In this document: in pieces, positions 32,560-46,448 of the stretch | Numbering within the stretch: the first letter of the stretch is position 1 | Layout: the number at the start of each line of letters is the position of its first letter | Origin: Patiria miniata | Taxonomy: Eukaryota > Echinodermata > Asteroidea > Valvatida > Asterinidae | DNA length: 64,000 nt | Assembly (NCBI RefSeq): GCF_015706575.1 | Contig: NW_024037071.1 | Coordinates: 11,645,774-11,709,773 of the forward strand | Reading direction: 5' to 3' | Program-made: the position numbers and the translations under genes | The notes under the pieces: generated by a model | The model's input: only the letters and a program-made list of their open reading frames with translations | The model's database searches: none | What the model was told of the DNA's origin: nothing

Positions 32560-33175
32560 GACAACCAAACATCAACGAAGCTGACGGCACAAGCTGCAGA
32601 TATTGCATGGTGATCAACTTTGACATAAAAACAGCGAACATGGATATCTGATGTAATGTACCTAGCTGTCAACAACAGGTCACAGAGTTCATCGCACTGG
32701 CATCACTGCAGATTGCAGACCGAAATGCCAGACAAGAGAAGTTATTGCTAGGATTGCCAAATCAACTGCTGCTATGGCAAGACTAAAGCTTGTTGACGAT
32801 ACCGCAAAATCGTAGTTTCGACCAAGCTTTGCTCCCTCTCTGGTTTTATCTGTGTTCGTTTATACGCTGCAAAATCGATGAGATAGAAAATTGCATCGCT
32901 GCATTCGATTGGAAATCTACAGGAAGCTGTTGAAAATACACTTGTCATTCCACGCAACAAATGACACAGAGTTCGTCACGACAGTGCATGCCTTGCCCTC
33001 ATCAAGAAGAAAAATCCACAAAGTGTTGGACATCGAGCAAATGGATCCAAGACAAACCATTCTACAAGGGTGAGGGACGCCGGAAGTTCAGTTGTCTGAG
33101 ATACTTGCTGGTGCAATAATACGAAAGACGGTATGGGATGGGCCCCATACAAGCTTTTACCAACGGCCGATGACA
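32560..33175 (+). mobile_element. decayed LINE, C-terminal part of reverse transcriptase ORF
   Basis: Broken + strand frames give, in order, VTEFIALASLQIADRN, RIAKSTAAMARLK, RLEIYRKLLKI and RQTILQG, with a C-terminal tail. This is the familiar order of the region after the reverse transcriptase catalytic domain in widespread invertebrate LINEs (the EFxYLGS, RIAKAxAAMxRLK, RCYRKLLxI and KTILQG blocks). Several stops and at least one frameshift separate the blocks. The 5' part, with the catalytic motifs, is missing. It is an old, dead insertion. Confidence 0.65.
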
Positions 33176-33202
33176 ACTAATAAATTATGCTATGTTTATT
33201 GA

Positions 33203-33822
33203 GGTTACAGCCCGATAGTCCGAAGGTTCGATAGTCAGAAAGTTCTTCAGTCCGAAGGGTCATTAGTCCGAAGGTTCGTTCGTCCGAAGGTTCAATAGTC
33301 CGAAGATTCGATAATCCGAAGGCTCGATAGTCCGAAGGGCCCATTAGTCCGAAAATAGAATAAGGTTAATTAATCTGAAAGATCGTTAGTCCAAATAGAC
33401 GATAGTTCGAAAGTCCGATCGTTCATAGTCCGAATAAATGATAAGGTCGATAGTCCGATACGGTACGGTTTGATAGTCCGAATTGACAATAAGGTTCGAT
33501 AGTCCGATTGAGAATAAGGTTCGATAGCCCGAATGGGCAATACGGCTCGTCAGTATGACACTTCGGACTATCGGACCTTACTGTTGATTCGGACTATCGG
33601 ACCTTATTGTCGATTTCGGACTATCGGACCTTATAGTCTTTTCGGACTATCGAACCTTATTGTCAATTCGAAATAATGAACCTTCGGACTATTGCATCAA
33701 ATGTTCGGATTAACGAACCTTATTTCATTTTCGGACTAACGAACCCCCTCTTATGGAAATTTTGTGCATTCGGACTATCGAACTTTCGGACTAAAGAACC
33801 TTTGGACTATCGGGCGGCCCCC
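33203..33822. mobile_element. 620-bp foldback element made of CCGATAGTCCGAAGG units, 9-bp duplication
   Basis: Flanked by the perfect direct repeat GTTTATTGA (33194-33202 and 33823-33831). The ends GGTTACAGCCCGATAGTCC and GGACTATCGGGCGGCCCCC are inverted repeats. The left half is a string of about 16-bp units of the type GATAGTCCGAAGGTTC; the right half is the same string inverted (GGACTATCGGACCTTA), turning at about 33545. A 9-bp duplication points to a Mutator-type source. No protein is encoded. Confidence 0.85.
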
Positions 33823-35339
33823 GTTTATTGATACTATTGACTCTGAAGCTTTTTCCATATTTCAAACTGCGGACACACCAACATTATTATAAAAAAATAG
33901 CAAACAAAACGGTTCGTGCTCCCGTCCATTACCAATGCACCATTGATGTTGTACTTCTTATAACCAAGTTATACGCACGCACGCATAAATTATTATATAT
34001 AAATAGGTTTTGCCGGCCAAATTTCAGAGGACAAAAACGTGTTCATTTTTATCAAAGTTTCGTAATTCAAGATCGAATAGTGATTCTTTCCGATATTTCA
34101 TCCAATTTCTTTTCGTACAAACATGGTTTTGCTCTAATATTATTCAAGTTCGTTATGGTCATTCTCTCCAGTTTATATGTTTTCAAGATTGCATTCTTAA
34201 TTTGATTTCCTGCCATCTTTTGCAGTTAGTAATGGAATTGCTCCAGGGATAGGCGCAACCAGTCTCCACATTCCGAGTACGAGGGATCAGTCTACCGCGG
34301 TCTGTCCCTTCAAAAAAGGTAAACGATGGGCCCATTGAAAAATAACTAAGGAATGAGTTCCAATCATAAGAAGCAATCAGTCATATTATTTAGAATTATT
34401 AAACGTGGTCCAGTCAGGGCAACGCAAGGGTGTAGCTCTCATCTTCTACCGGGGAGGCGGGGCAGTGGCCACACAGCGCCAGAAATATTTTAGTCTTACG
34501 TACCATTGGTTCTGATCATTGCTGATGACAAGAAACGATACGTCCTCTTTCTTGCAAGTAGGCATATACATTTTGGCAGTAATTTACTGGGAGAGAAGTG
34601 GTCGAGTCCCATCCCATGATCTCAAAAATTGTGGAATTGACTTTGTTCTTCCGCCTATTTTTTCAATTTGTGTGATTTGTTTACGAAAACCCTTTATTTC
34701 TATTTTGAGCCCAAACCAAAAAAAGCCTAATACTTCAATTTAATTGAAAAACCTTTGCATTGATAGAAAAATACACAATTTATTTTCGGGATGAATTTGG
34801 CACGAGGAGAGCAGTTCACAGGCGTGACATGAATAACAAACGTTACCTGAGGTTAAGTATTGACATGATAGAGTGCGACGCCTTCACGTTCAAAATGGCC
34901 ACTGTTCAGATAATATCAATTTTGCTGAAGGCCTTCAACAAACATGTCACGAGGCGCCCAAGGGTTCACAAGTACTTGCTCTCATAAACAAGGTCAAAAC
35001 AATCTGATTTAAGCGATCTCTAAATCTTCAAACGTAGCTTGAAATCACGCACCTTTTATAGGGCAAAACAATCGTGCTCAGTGTAATGTTTAGCATGACA
35101 CACTAAACAAACTATTGACAAATATTACGTATTTCGAATTATAACTCCACTTAAGTTCTTTTAATTTCGGGGGGAAACATCTCCGTAATTATTACCATTA
35201 GATTTTATACCGACATGTTTTCCAAGTTACTTAAACACTCATTTTGTTTCTCGAAGCTAGGACGAACCAGAATGATACATTCGCGAATTATACTGGACCA
35301 AATATGAAATATCTTGATGTAAATTCGAAATCGGAAATA

Positions 35340-35720
35340 ACACTTGGGCCATCAGCCTTGGGGTTTGGTCGTTATCAAATGACGGGAATAATGGTCATTG
35401 TGATTTTTGGCAAGGTATGCACCCCTGTAGTTGGAAAATATGTGATAGCATTACAGCGGTGGCAGCTTTTTGGGTGCTATCACTTGTTTAAAAAAAAATG
35501 GCAGCCAAAACATGCTTGTACCATATATAATTAATCCAGTTCAAGGATATTGGTGGCCATTTTCGAACAAAAAAAATAAGTGATAACATCCATAAAATGC
35601 CACCGCTCACACTTCAAAGCTATCACACACCTTTCCATTCTAGATGTGCATACCTTGCCAAAAATCGCTATGAACATTGCTCTTTTCGATCATTTGATAC
35701 CGCTGGCCCCATTTTTGGAC
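35340..35720. repeat. long imperfect inverted repeat (hairpin)
   Basis: ATCAAATGACGGGAATAATG..GATTTTTGGCAAGGTATGCA near 35375-35430 reads back as TGCATACCTTGCCAAAAATC..TCGATCATTTGAT near 35646-35700. Inner arms also match around the words GATAGCA..GGTGGCA and TGCCACCG..GCTATCAC. It is probably a MITE. I did not find a clear target duplication. Confidence 0.6.
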
Positions 35721-36536
35721 CGAAGCTGATAGCCTAAATGAAGCCTAACGGCGTCCTGGAAAGAAATTTAAACATCGTTTAATGGAATTTGATACGAGCG
35801 TTATAGTAACTGGGAACATCTATATTAGCGCTCGCTCAAAATCTCATGGATAAATTGCATCTCATTAAAAAGTTCCTGCCGAGCCATCTATGAAAATGAT
35901 CTGCCATGAATCATTTGACAATCTTTAATGGCCGTTATTTGCCACGATAAATTGCTCAGCGAAGTATCGGATGCCATCCATTACACTTGATCGGTGGTGA
36001 TGCCACGCTTCGTCGATTCCATGTTTTATACTGATCAATCTACATGGAGCTCAAGCATGGTTGAAAAAGGGATAGTTGCGTATATAATACATGTGTATAA
36101 GCATGCAAAAAACACATGCTTTATACTTTGTGAATCTCGTACCGACTTCTTACCACTCGAACACCGATATAGCTAGTACAAGCACTGTCTTGTTGAATGG
36201 AATTTCTTCGTAATGTGAATTCGAATGTAAATTCAATATTTGGTTTTGCACTTCTATACTTGAATCAGCTTGTGTTGTGTATATACATGTAGTACTTGTA
36301 TTTGTATATATATATTAATGTTCGTCGTACGTTTCAAAAATTCACTTTTCCTTATAAGGTTACCTTTACTGAACATTATTCATTGTAACATATGTTGGTC
36401 CCAATGGAAACCAGGTTTAAAACTGTTTGGGTATACCGTGGGTAAAGAAATGGAATAAATAAATAAAGTAAACATACCTTCGTAAGCACATTGCATACTT
36501 AATGATGTCTAAGAGCTTACGGGCAACAAAAATAAC

Positions 36537-36612
36537 ATGCTCACACGTGTGGGACTCGAACCAACGACCACATGCTTTGAACAGACGTCCTATCACGTCT
36601 GGAAGAAATGCC
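36537..36612 (-). repeat. tRNA-like remnant
   Basis: The - strand shows GATAGGACGTCTGTTCAAAG then GTCGTTGGTTCGAGTCCCAC, a T-arm-like end without a closing acceptor stem. Probably a SINE head. Confidence 0.3.
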
Positions 36613-37317
36613 ATCCTACGAAAGTGCTTGCTTGCGATACCCGCTGCTGTGCAAGACTCGCATCACTTGTGATTTCTTCTCGCAAGCCATGATGATGGGC
36701 AGCACTGAGAAAACTACCGTGTTTATGAAGTAAAGTCGGTGAATGGAAAACCTCAATATTGATAATATACACCTGTATAAAATGTGCTGGAATATATGTA
36801 AGAACATTCGGCAATGATGCAGTACGCAATCTGTGCAGTTGTTAAGAAAGATAAGTATGAAACCCGTCCAAAATCAATAAAGAAAACAAGATTTGTGAAT
36901 GATTTATCGGGAATTTCTTATTAGCATACGATGCCTCATTTTCTGATTGACCCCTGTTTGCAAGCGATCTCATCTTGTTGATTTTACTTGGGTCAGATGA
37001 CCAAATATTGAATGTTTAAATTTGTCGTTGCCAAAATAAGCCATGCATGTGTAGCCAAACAGAAAAGTTTATTCGGTTCTTAATTGGTAGTGCATGCAGC
37101 TACATTCTCTGGTATTGTCAATTTATTGTTTTTGGTTTATTTGAAGCAATAACAGCATAGTGTGAAAGTTAAAAAGTTAAAAATCATTCGCGCTAATTTC
37201 CCCCTCGGAGAAAAGAATTTCGGACGAATATTTGGATTAGCTTGTTGTTTGTCCTTATCTATTAATGGCTCGCTTTTTAAAATATATTTGCATGCTATTT
37301 GCCCTAACTAAAAATAC

Positions 37318-39327
37318 CTGGATTGCAGTAAGCAGGACGACCAGCAGAACTTGGTCTCTGGGCCGGACAAAACGGGGAGGTTTTGTGGACTTCTTTCCCG
37401 CCTGGAAAATCCGGCAAATCCGGTTGACCTTCAGCAGAGTGGGAGCGTAGGTCAGCGTGAAGCCAAGGGACACCATAGCCTCACCCACTGCACAGGACGC
37501 CTCGGTTGGGTAGTCCAGGAACGGGAAGATGGTCAGGTAGGCTAGGAGGGTCCCAAGAAGGGTGACAAGACTAACCTCACGGCCAGTGGCCTTGATCAGA
37601 GGATGTTTACGGAAGATGAACATGCCGGTCAGGCTCACTAGGGCCAGCAAGACTCCCAGTCCACATAGGATCAGCAGGACTAGGATGATAGGATTCTTTA
37701 GATTGATAATAGTTGGGACGATGGGCTGACAGGTCGTGAAGTCCTCGCTGGGCCAGAAGTGGCTAGGACAAGGTATGCACTCGTTGTTAACCGCTTTCTC
37801 GTTCGGGACGCACTGACGACACGTCCAGCAGCATTTCTCCTCCTCTGGGACCTCAATGTAACCCGGTTGACATTCGTCTCGACAAACTGAGATCGGTGCT
37901 TTGGGTTTTATCCCCGGCCACTCGATCCTCTTGTCGTCAATTTTCAGGGAGTGTTGTTCAAAATGAGAGTCCCAGTGCCCGATGTCGTGCCAAACGATTT
38001 CCCCTTGCTGGTCTACCCCGACTGAACTGAGAAGATACGCGCCCGCTGGGTCCCCGTCCGAATCAAAATGAAACTCACCGTCCGGTCCTTGAAAGGTCAC
38101 ATTGCGGAGATATGGCAACAGGTCCCTACCAGTGACATTACGTGCCGTCAGAGTCACGCAATTGACCGTCATTTCAGGACACAGGTCACGCAGCATGTCG
38201 TCCAACGCGTAAGCAAAGGCATACACCGATTTGTAAATCGGCATCCAGGTTCCCGTGAATGAGATTGGACATGTAGAGATGTCTGAGCAGTTTTTGGCCG
38301 TCATCCATGTCTCTCTGAAAGCAGCAAACCAAGGGCTTAGCCCACTCTGCTTCAACACATCACTGAAGTACTCCTGAATCGCGGGAATTTTCTGGAAATC
38401 AAGCTTCACTTTAATACTGCCTTGAATCATACTTAGGATGTCGTATTGATGCAAATCTTGTCCGAAGGCATCACTGCAAAGCAGGGTCCGCTTTTCGCCA
38501 GGGTGTTCATTGTGGTATATCTGCAAAGCGGTGTACATGCCAACAAACTCGCCGAACATCACCAAAACTTTCGCGCGATGATGTGTAGTGATTTTCTGAA
38601 CAATTTCTTGGATTTCAGAGGGGGCAGCGTTCTCTCTTACCACGATAGAAAACGCAATGCAGACTCCCTCTTTGTCTGCTAATGACAACAGCTCTTGAGT
38701 GCCAAGGATACCGTAAGTATTCAGCGAGTAGATCAGACCGACGTAGATCCAGTTGTAACGGACTAGGATGTCCATGATTGCCCTGGCTTGAAACCTGTCT
38801 GGTGGCACTGTACGCAGAAAGTACGGGAATCGATCTTTGTCGCTCAGCTCGTCACTGGTAGCGGAGTAAGAGATCATGGGCACACCGTACAGGTTGATGG
38901 GTTTGGCTGCTGCCAGACTGGAAGCACTCTGTGCAGTGCCGATGATTCCGATCAAATTACCGGTAGCTGGTGGTCGGTGACGTCCCGTCACTCGGAAAAC
39001 TGGGTCATCATGGGAGTAGCTACTCAAAAGAGACAGAACGGATAACAGTGTCATGTCTTCGTTGTAACATGTCTCCCTGATGTCGAACCCCAGCGTCAGG
39101 TTTGGTAGCAGGTCTGATCGCTCGTTCACCTGACGAACAGTGAACACAATCGTCTCGGCAGCCTCCACCGATGTCCGCCCCAACGGCCCCTGACAGGATG
39201 AACCAAAGTGGAACGGGACCATCCCGCCCAGGGTAACGTCACCTTCCACGGTGAAGTTAACCAGAACCGGCGGTGGAACCTGTCCAGTAGCGCAAAGTAC
39301 GAGTCCGGCAAACGCAAACACAAACAT
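37318..39327 (-). CDS. class C GPCR, mGluR-like receptor A, 5' exon of 670 codons (partial)
   Basis: Extracellular-ligand receptor of the metabotropic glutamate / calcium-sensing class, seen as one exon. I start at 39327 because a signal peptide (MFVFAFAGLVLCATG) follows directly; an in-frame ATG 36 codons earlier has no such context. Venus-flytrap domain about residues 20-475. Nine-cysteine domain 482-533, including Cys-Cys-Trp at 499-501. TM1 about 545-571, TM2 584-604, TM3 612-635. TM4 begins at 657 and is cut at Gln670 by the donor CAG|GTATTT. Residues aligned with the mGluR amino-acid pocket are kept: Ser in GTAQSASS, Thr157 in SYSATSDELSD, Asp177 in VPPD, Tyr205 in NTYG. The Arg that binds the glutamate side chain in mGluR1 (Arg78) is replaced by Ser. 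TM4-TM7 is not found downstream. The ligand is unknown, but probably amino-acid-like. Confidence 0.88.
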
Positions 39328-42300
39328 TTTGCGGCACGTTTTCACAATGACGGTGTAACAACGATCTCCACCGTACGACGATACGCATCGTTTCTGACTC
39401 AAAAACAGAATAATCCGTCTATATATCTCCAGCAAGTATAGGCTGTGTCGTTATTATCATAATATAGGCCTAGCAATGCGAGATTGAAAGAAGGCGGAGT
39501 CAAGAATCTTAACATCTTGAATTTTGTACCGTTTCGGTGTATGCCATGGAACACAATGCACAAATCAAAACGAACAAGATGTGACGGCTTGGGTGGACGT
39601 ACGTATGTATGCATGGCACTGCAAAGCAAAATCATTTTCAATCGCGCCTATTCCTTTTAACCGCAATCGAATTAAACACCCCTTCTACAACTTTTCTCCG
39701 GCCAAACATTTGCTTTGCAGATGTTTCAACCTAAAAATAACAGGCAGGATGTCCAATTATGTGAATTATTTGCCAACTGTGAGGAATGGACTTTTACTTA
39801 ATACCTTAATACCAATTGCCATTTTGTCATAACAAGCGGGATCACGATTTCGACCCTTTTCTTAGACTCCTCTGAGATCAGCAGTTTACGGACAACTGAG
39901 ATAGTGTTTAGACAAAGAAGTTGGGAAGAAAAGGTTAAAATACTAATAATAATAACAGGTACTTATATAGCGCTTTTAACTAAGATCAAAGCGCTTTTAC
40001 ATTATTAATACCCTGATGGTTTCAGGACTTCATCCATCGAATGAGTTGTAAAGCTGCATGAACATTCATTTCCATACAAAAATATACTTATCAGTTGTCA
40101 ACAAGGGACACTAACGTCTCTCTCGTTTTTTTATGCTTCAATAAAACAATTAGACTTCTTTCAAGGTGACCACAGTCTTTATTTATCAAATTACGTGAAA
40201 GGTCGAAATCGTCTGGTTGAATTTGTTTCGCATGTGTGCATCGTAAGGGTGCGTAGACGACCTTTATAGTAGCTAACAATGGAAAGTAAGTCACAACGTT
40301 ATCAAATGACACTTATTTCGTCAGTGACAAAGACGAGGAATTTCACTGGATAGGCCTAGAATGTCTTAGGAACAATTTCACTTCTCAACAACTGTACTGG
40401 AGAATTGTGTGGGTAAAATACGAAACGTGGGAACGGGAAAATGGATGGTAGCATTGAAAACGAATGTGTATCTAAGTTGATTGGAAATGGCATGGAAATG
40501 AGAAGTGTATTGGCTGGTAAGAATTTGGACCATCGGGACGGCACTCTTGCAAATTAGCTGAGCGATACACACCAAGTATAATAGCCAATGTCAATTTATA
40601 TACTTACATTAGTTGCTTTGAATAAATCAGGTACGTACTGGGGCAACAACCTGTTTCCAACCAGATTAGCTTGGGGACTTTGGAATCGAAGTATACTTCC
40701 AGATACTCTGCTCTCGTTCAATAATAACAATTTGGAATAATAAGGTATGGATTTTGACAACCTCCTTGGAAGATGAAACAATAAAGGACTCGATCAACGG
40801 TGGCAGGAAAAGATCTCACGTTCAGGCTTAAGACATCGCTAAAATAATGTAAGAATAATTATGGGGAGTACAATCATAGCGAGCTGCTACCGCCAAAGCT
40901 TTAATTTAAGCCCTTATCTTAATGATTCCGCGAAGCTAAGTTTCGAATTACAATGTATAGTGAAATACAGCGCGTCCACACATCCGTGTTTCGGGGTAGT
41001 TATGGGGTACCACAATTGTCCACTTGACTTCCCTTCTTTTATTCTCCTTTGTTCCTATTGAAATCTCAAACTCCCTAGCGTTTTACTTATGGGGTACTGA
41101 GATTTCTAAAGACCGACTTGTAGGGTACCATATTGTCCCTATTGCTGCCCTTTGTTCCCGCCGGGAACTTCCCGGTGCCCCATAAGCATGATAAGTCAGC
41201 ATACGTATAAACCAAAATGCCGACAACATTGTTTGCGAGGCTTTAGCATCGCCGCGGAAACACGTACCTCCATTATTTTTATATCATTTTAAAGCTTGGC
41301 ATCTTATAACATTATCCCTGGTAAGTTTTGGGTTGATTTTCAAACGGGTTTTGAAATTATGTGTTCAAATAAAGGCATGTCAAAAACAAACTCAACCGAT
41401 TTCAAGAAAAACCAACCATGCGCATTTGTTTCTCGCTTATATTCATGATGTGACGATCTCGATGCCTTTTACCTTCTGTGTTTCCTATTCTTTTCGATCC
41501 ACGTGGACCACACCTTAAATGAATTCACAATATCGTTCATCGATTCAACTTCAATTTTGAAATTCACGTGCAAGTTCAAAAAGCGCGCTCAAAGTGTGAC
41601 TCGAGTTTGCAACTGATGTACCGCATCATCGATTTTCCTTGCAATCGGTTGAGTTTGTTTTCGACATGCCTTAATATTTCAACACAAAATAAGTTTTAAA
41701 ATCTTTTAAATATTAAACCGTTGATAGGAATAAAGTTAAGATTCCAAGCTTTAAAATTGTATAAAAATATTGGCGGTTTGTGTTCCCACGCCGACGCTAG
41801 AGCCCCGCAAAAAAAAGTATTTTGGGACGCGCTGTATAGAAATTAATGACAAAGCCTTTGGACCTTTGTTTTTTTAGAAAGAAGGAGGCGAGGTACGTGA
41901 TTTTTTGGAACTACATAGGACTGGTTAGAAGGGTCAGACGTGACCAAAGTGTCTTTAGGTTTAGGTAATTTGTAATATTGATGTATTTTGGTTAATAAGT
42001 TGATCGTGGAAACGTGATTGCACAAGATATGCCTCGATAAACGTAAAACCTTCGCAGTGGATACCAGTGTCATGGACCTGTTCGTGTTCACAAAGCTATT
42101 TTGCTTGAAAACGAGATCAGCAAATAATAACCTGTATGCATGTAAACCATAAAGAACATCAACGATTGGAAATACTTTAAGAAAACGGATAGTTCTGGGT
42201 ATAAGATCCCAATTGCGAAAAACGTTTTGCTATATATTCTTATTTTCGATCCTGCAATAGCAAGTATAATGTATTTATATCATGTGCTTGGTAATTCTAT

Positions 42301-45300
42301 TTCCAAAATGTCGGCCTATATTACGTGCTTTAACGTTCTTTGTTAAATATTACGTCCAATTCTCCTTTTTCTATTTTGCTCATATTAAGTGTAATCCGGC
42401 ATGGTGGTTGGTAAAATTATAACTTGAATACAACTTTGAAAAAAAAAACATGTGTTTTCCGATGTCACGCCACGCGTCGATTCCATCTGTACCCTAGACA
42501 CCAAATACAAAAGTAATCACTAATTTAATATAACATGAAATGGCCAGGCAACAGACTATTCCGTACCTTGGTTGCGTTAGTACCGGCAGCTCACCAGGAT
42601 CGACCAGGCCCGGATTACCCAATAGGCACAGTACAGGCGCTGTGTCTAGGGTCTACGAAAAATTTGGGGCCTACGAAAAATTCGGGGCCTACGAAAATAC
42701 CGCAATGTGCCATAAAACACATATGGAAAACAAGGCCTATACCACACCACACCCGTGCGCACAGAACAGTTTTTAAAACTGAGTTCTATAGGTCTCTCTC
42801 AGAATTTTTGATTTCACCAACTGACGCTGTACAGCATGTAGACGTACATGCCGGCCCTCTACAATTTACGTGTAAACAGCCATGTGGTTGCGAAGGGCGA
42901 TTTCTAAAGGTTATACGTAACACTTTATTTTGAATGAAACTACATGTTCACAGACATGTTCATGTTGGCGGGTGAAATCTTTGAAAATTAATTTCTCCTG
43001 CTTGGAAGACCGTATCTTCATGCAACTTTCAGGGTTTATTTCCCTTATAATAATCCAAGTATGTGCTAAAACTCGTTGTGATATGTTTATTATTTTTCGT
43101 TGCAATTGGAAAAATAGGCCTGGCTACGTGCATTTTTGAAAGTTGTAACACTGGCGTTTGCAATATCTGTCAACATTTTCAAGCCTCACGGAGCTTAATA
43201 AGTTCCTATCCATTATGGTGTGCAGTAAAACTTGGAGAAAAGCCTCCTTCACGAGTTATTAATTGATAAATATCACCCTTTTTGCCGGCTTCCATTGGTC
43301 GATACCGAGACCCACGCCAAAACACGCTGAGTGACGCTAATGAATATGCTATTCTACCATACGTTATTGGCGTGGCCGACATCGGTCAACCATACCGCCT
43401 AAGGCGCTTTGCTGAACAATGTACGTAGGTTGGGTTGGCAGAAAATCCTCCTCGGAATTTTCCATGGAGATAGTTCTGGTTGTAACACTAGCGGCTGCAA
43501 CGACAGATTAAGCTGAAATTTGGAATATAGTTAGACGATATAAGTGTTCAACTAATCGTGCAATAACAATTTGGAAAAATTCCTATAAATTTATATAAAT
43601 ACATAGATTCAGGGAAGTTTTCGAACAGTTTCTTCCCGACTTGAAGGTCAGCTTTACCAGTAACCAGTTCAGTTGAGGTTTCGGCATCGATGACGACGAT
43701 TTTTTTTCACTGACTTGAAGTTTAGAATTTCTTCTTCGGTTATAATTTAACATTTAAATCATACTGAGCATAATTATTTTCTGAGAAACACAACAGTGAA
43801 AATGCCATTTTGGGGGTTTTCACGAATTTCACTGCTCTGTTACAGCGTCAAAGTGCGTAATCGGATTAGCTTTGCTTAACAACCGGCACGCTTTGGCGAT
43901 CGCAACCGCACGGCTGATAGAGCAAAGAACAGAACGATGCAGATATAATCCTATTACAAAACACAGCATTTGGGAGGTTCCTTCTTGTTGATTCTAATCT
44001 CAAACTATGACAGCTTTGCACTGATGGAAGCCCTTCAGCACGATCGACGATGATTAACTCCGAAGCTTGAGGTATCGACTATCTTGCCCAATGTGAGCAT
44101 CACTGTGTTATATTTTTAACATTTTGTCCTTCTTTCCTTGAGGATATAAGTCTGATTTTGAAGTGGAGCTGCTGACGTGTAACGGTGTATCTATAATTAT
44201 ATTGAGGTATTTAAAATTGTCACAGACTTTTTTAGGGTCATGGCTTTGTTTTTGAAAGATAGTGCTTAAGTGTGTGAAATCTCGTGGAAATTTGTAGTTG
44301 AACGTTGACCTTTTGGCTTTTCGCATTTTTTGTAACAATTTGAAGTCATACACAGGCTGCTGTGATTGTAAAAAAAACCCGATTCTTTAATTTATTTCGC
44401 TTTTCAGCTGCTTGAGTCATTTACCATTTCCGATTTATGTCAAATTTAAAACATAATTCCAACGATTACAAGCATTTCTGTCTGCCTCCAGCTTTTAAAT
44501 GCCTCAGCTCCGACCCTAAGAGTTTTATTGTCTCTGTTTCGCATTTTTTTTAAAATTTATTTAATGAAACCAACAGCTATTAACCGCCACTTACAGGTAT
44601 CAAATTAATATTAAAATATAGTAATTTAGAAACTATTTTAAATTCTAAAATCCTTACAATTCTTAATATTCGTCAACAATACAACATAAATACAGTTGTC
44701 GGAAAAGTAATACATGAAAAGAAATGTCCAAAAAACAACCCCCCCCCAAAAAAAAAACCCACCCCAACACCCCCACAAACTACCAACTAACAAACTGACA
44801 AACTAACAAACTAACAAACTGACAAACTAACAAACTTACAAACTACAAACTGACCAACTGACAAACTGACGAACTAACAAACTGACAAACTGCTGGTTTT
44901 GGGGTTTTTTTTTGTTTTTGTTTTTTTAACTAAAACACCAGCATTTAAACACCACTGCCCTTCCTTTGTGCTTTTTATCAAGAATTGGGGTCAGTTTTGT
45001 TTGGACCATGGCATGAGTAATAACAATATTTATGAGGTGACAGATGGAATGTTCCATTCCACGAGGCGAAGCTGCGCCGGCACAAACGATGTCACGTGGT
45101 ACGTCACTAGCCCGTGATTCAGCCCGCGATTCGGCCCACAATTTGATGGATTGAACCCCGAATCACAGTGGAATCACACAGGATTTTTTTTCACTCGTGC
45201 GGAAAGGAGCCCTGCTAATTTCCCTGGACATCGTGCGCACGGCACGAAAACGTTATTTTTATATTTATTTTGTGCATTAAAAAACAGAAATTATACTGGA

Positions 45301-46448
45301 TAGTATATATATATATATTACTTACGACGATTTTAATGGCTTCTCTCGAGAAAAAAAAATCCTGCACAAATTGAGAGAATTGACCCGAATTTTGGACCCC
45401 TGTACACTTTCGATGGACTCGCTTAGCTTCCGCGCCTCATGGCCCTTATTGCATACATTATAATTTTTGGGTGAAAATGTCTACTGTGTGCGTGTGAATC
45501 ATTCAGTATTTGTTTTATCAAATCCACGTCATCTGATTGGTCAGAGCCACCAAAGGTGTGACCGTGCAATGGAACTGCTATTTTCGCCGTTCGATTGGAT
45601 TGGCACAAATATTTCAATGACACCAATCGACTGACGGAGATTTGTTCAGGCTTTTTATAATGTCAAATTGCGTCTGCTTCGAACACGGCGCCTCGACAAG
45701 TCAGAACGTTTCCAGTCCCCCCCCCCCCCCGGACCTTTTTGATTTTGCGGCGGTCGGCTGACCGGAGACAAATATCAATTGCTTCCTTTCCAGCACGTAG
45801 TGGGCATTCTGTAAGTTTGTTGTCAACCCCCTCTCAAATTGGTCGTGCCCACACAGACCCACAACTACAGATACGCTATACTCAGTGAAATGCCGATCGG
45901 GAGGAAGAGAACTGATATTGAAGAAGCGTAATGAATTTAGGTCTCTCTATATCTAGGTGTCCAATTGAACCACATACTTCATACCAATAATTAAAAACAT
46001 GGGTATAACACACACACAAATAAAAAAATAAAATCCCTCGAAATCAGCCGGAGTTCAGTTACAAATCGGATCAAACCGGATCAAAGTTTGCCAATTGGAA
46101 GCGTGAATACTCGCACTGGCACTCCTTCACGTTTGCGTTGACGCAGAGTGTGAAATTGTCATTGTACTCTCTCTAAAACTGTCTTACCATTTCTGACGGT
46201 GTTCGTCTGCGTGTTGCTATACTGAGATCAAGTTAACAGTAAACAGCCATTGCTTTGCTTGTGAAACTAATAGCTGGTCGAAAAAACTTGTATTTTTTAA
46301 CCATCAAATCAAATATGACAAGTTATCGACTATGCCTATTTCAGGCCTACGTTTTTTTTCAACAGAAGGCACACTTGGGCCTATATACATAAGCTATAAT
46401 GCAGGTTATTTTTTTACCAAGAACAAAGAGAAGCCATAGCTTCCTTAC
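39328..46448. other. interval between the receptor exons
   Basis: No exon encoding TM4-TM7 is recognisable on the - strand, and open frames here are all short (the longest Met-started one is about 80 codons). Features seen: the dispersed AATAATAATAAC/AAAGCGCTT repeat at 39945-40010; a GGGGCCTACGAAAAAT duplication at about 42650-42700; an ACAAACTAAC/ACAAACTGAC short tandem array at 44772-44892; a half-copy of hairpin B at 45035-45075; a C-run at 45718-45730. Confidence 0.55.
44772..44892. repeat. (ACAAACTAAC / ACAAACTGAC) short tandem array
   Basis: About 15 units of 8 bp of the form ACAAACT(A/G), following an A- and C-rich stretch at 44735-44770. Confidence 0.8.

Larger units (their letters stand above)
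33832..37254. other. gene-poor interval downstream of receptor A
   Basis: AT-rich DNA. It holds an imperfect inverted repeat at 35340-35720 and a tRNA-like remnant at 36537-36612. No receptor-type transmembrane frame is seen on the - strand, although the missing 3' part of receptor A would be expected here. A + strand frame at 34760-34987 is not recognised. Confidence 0.5.

Noticed and set aside
36593-36829. Possible TM4-TM7 exon of receptor A on the - strand
   Set aside because: The 78-codon frame lacks hydrophobic segments of membrane length and any class C motif of TM5-TM7.
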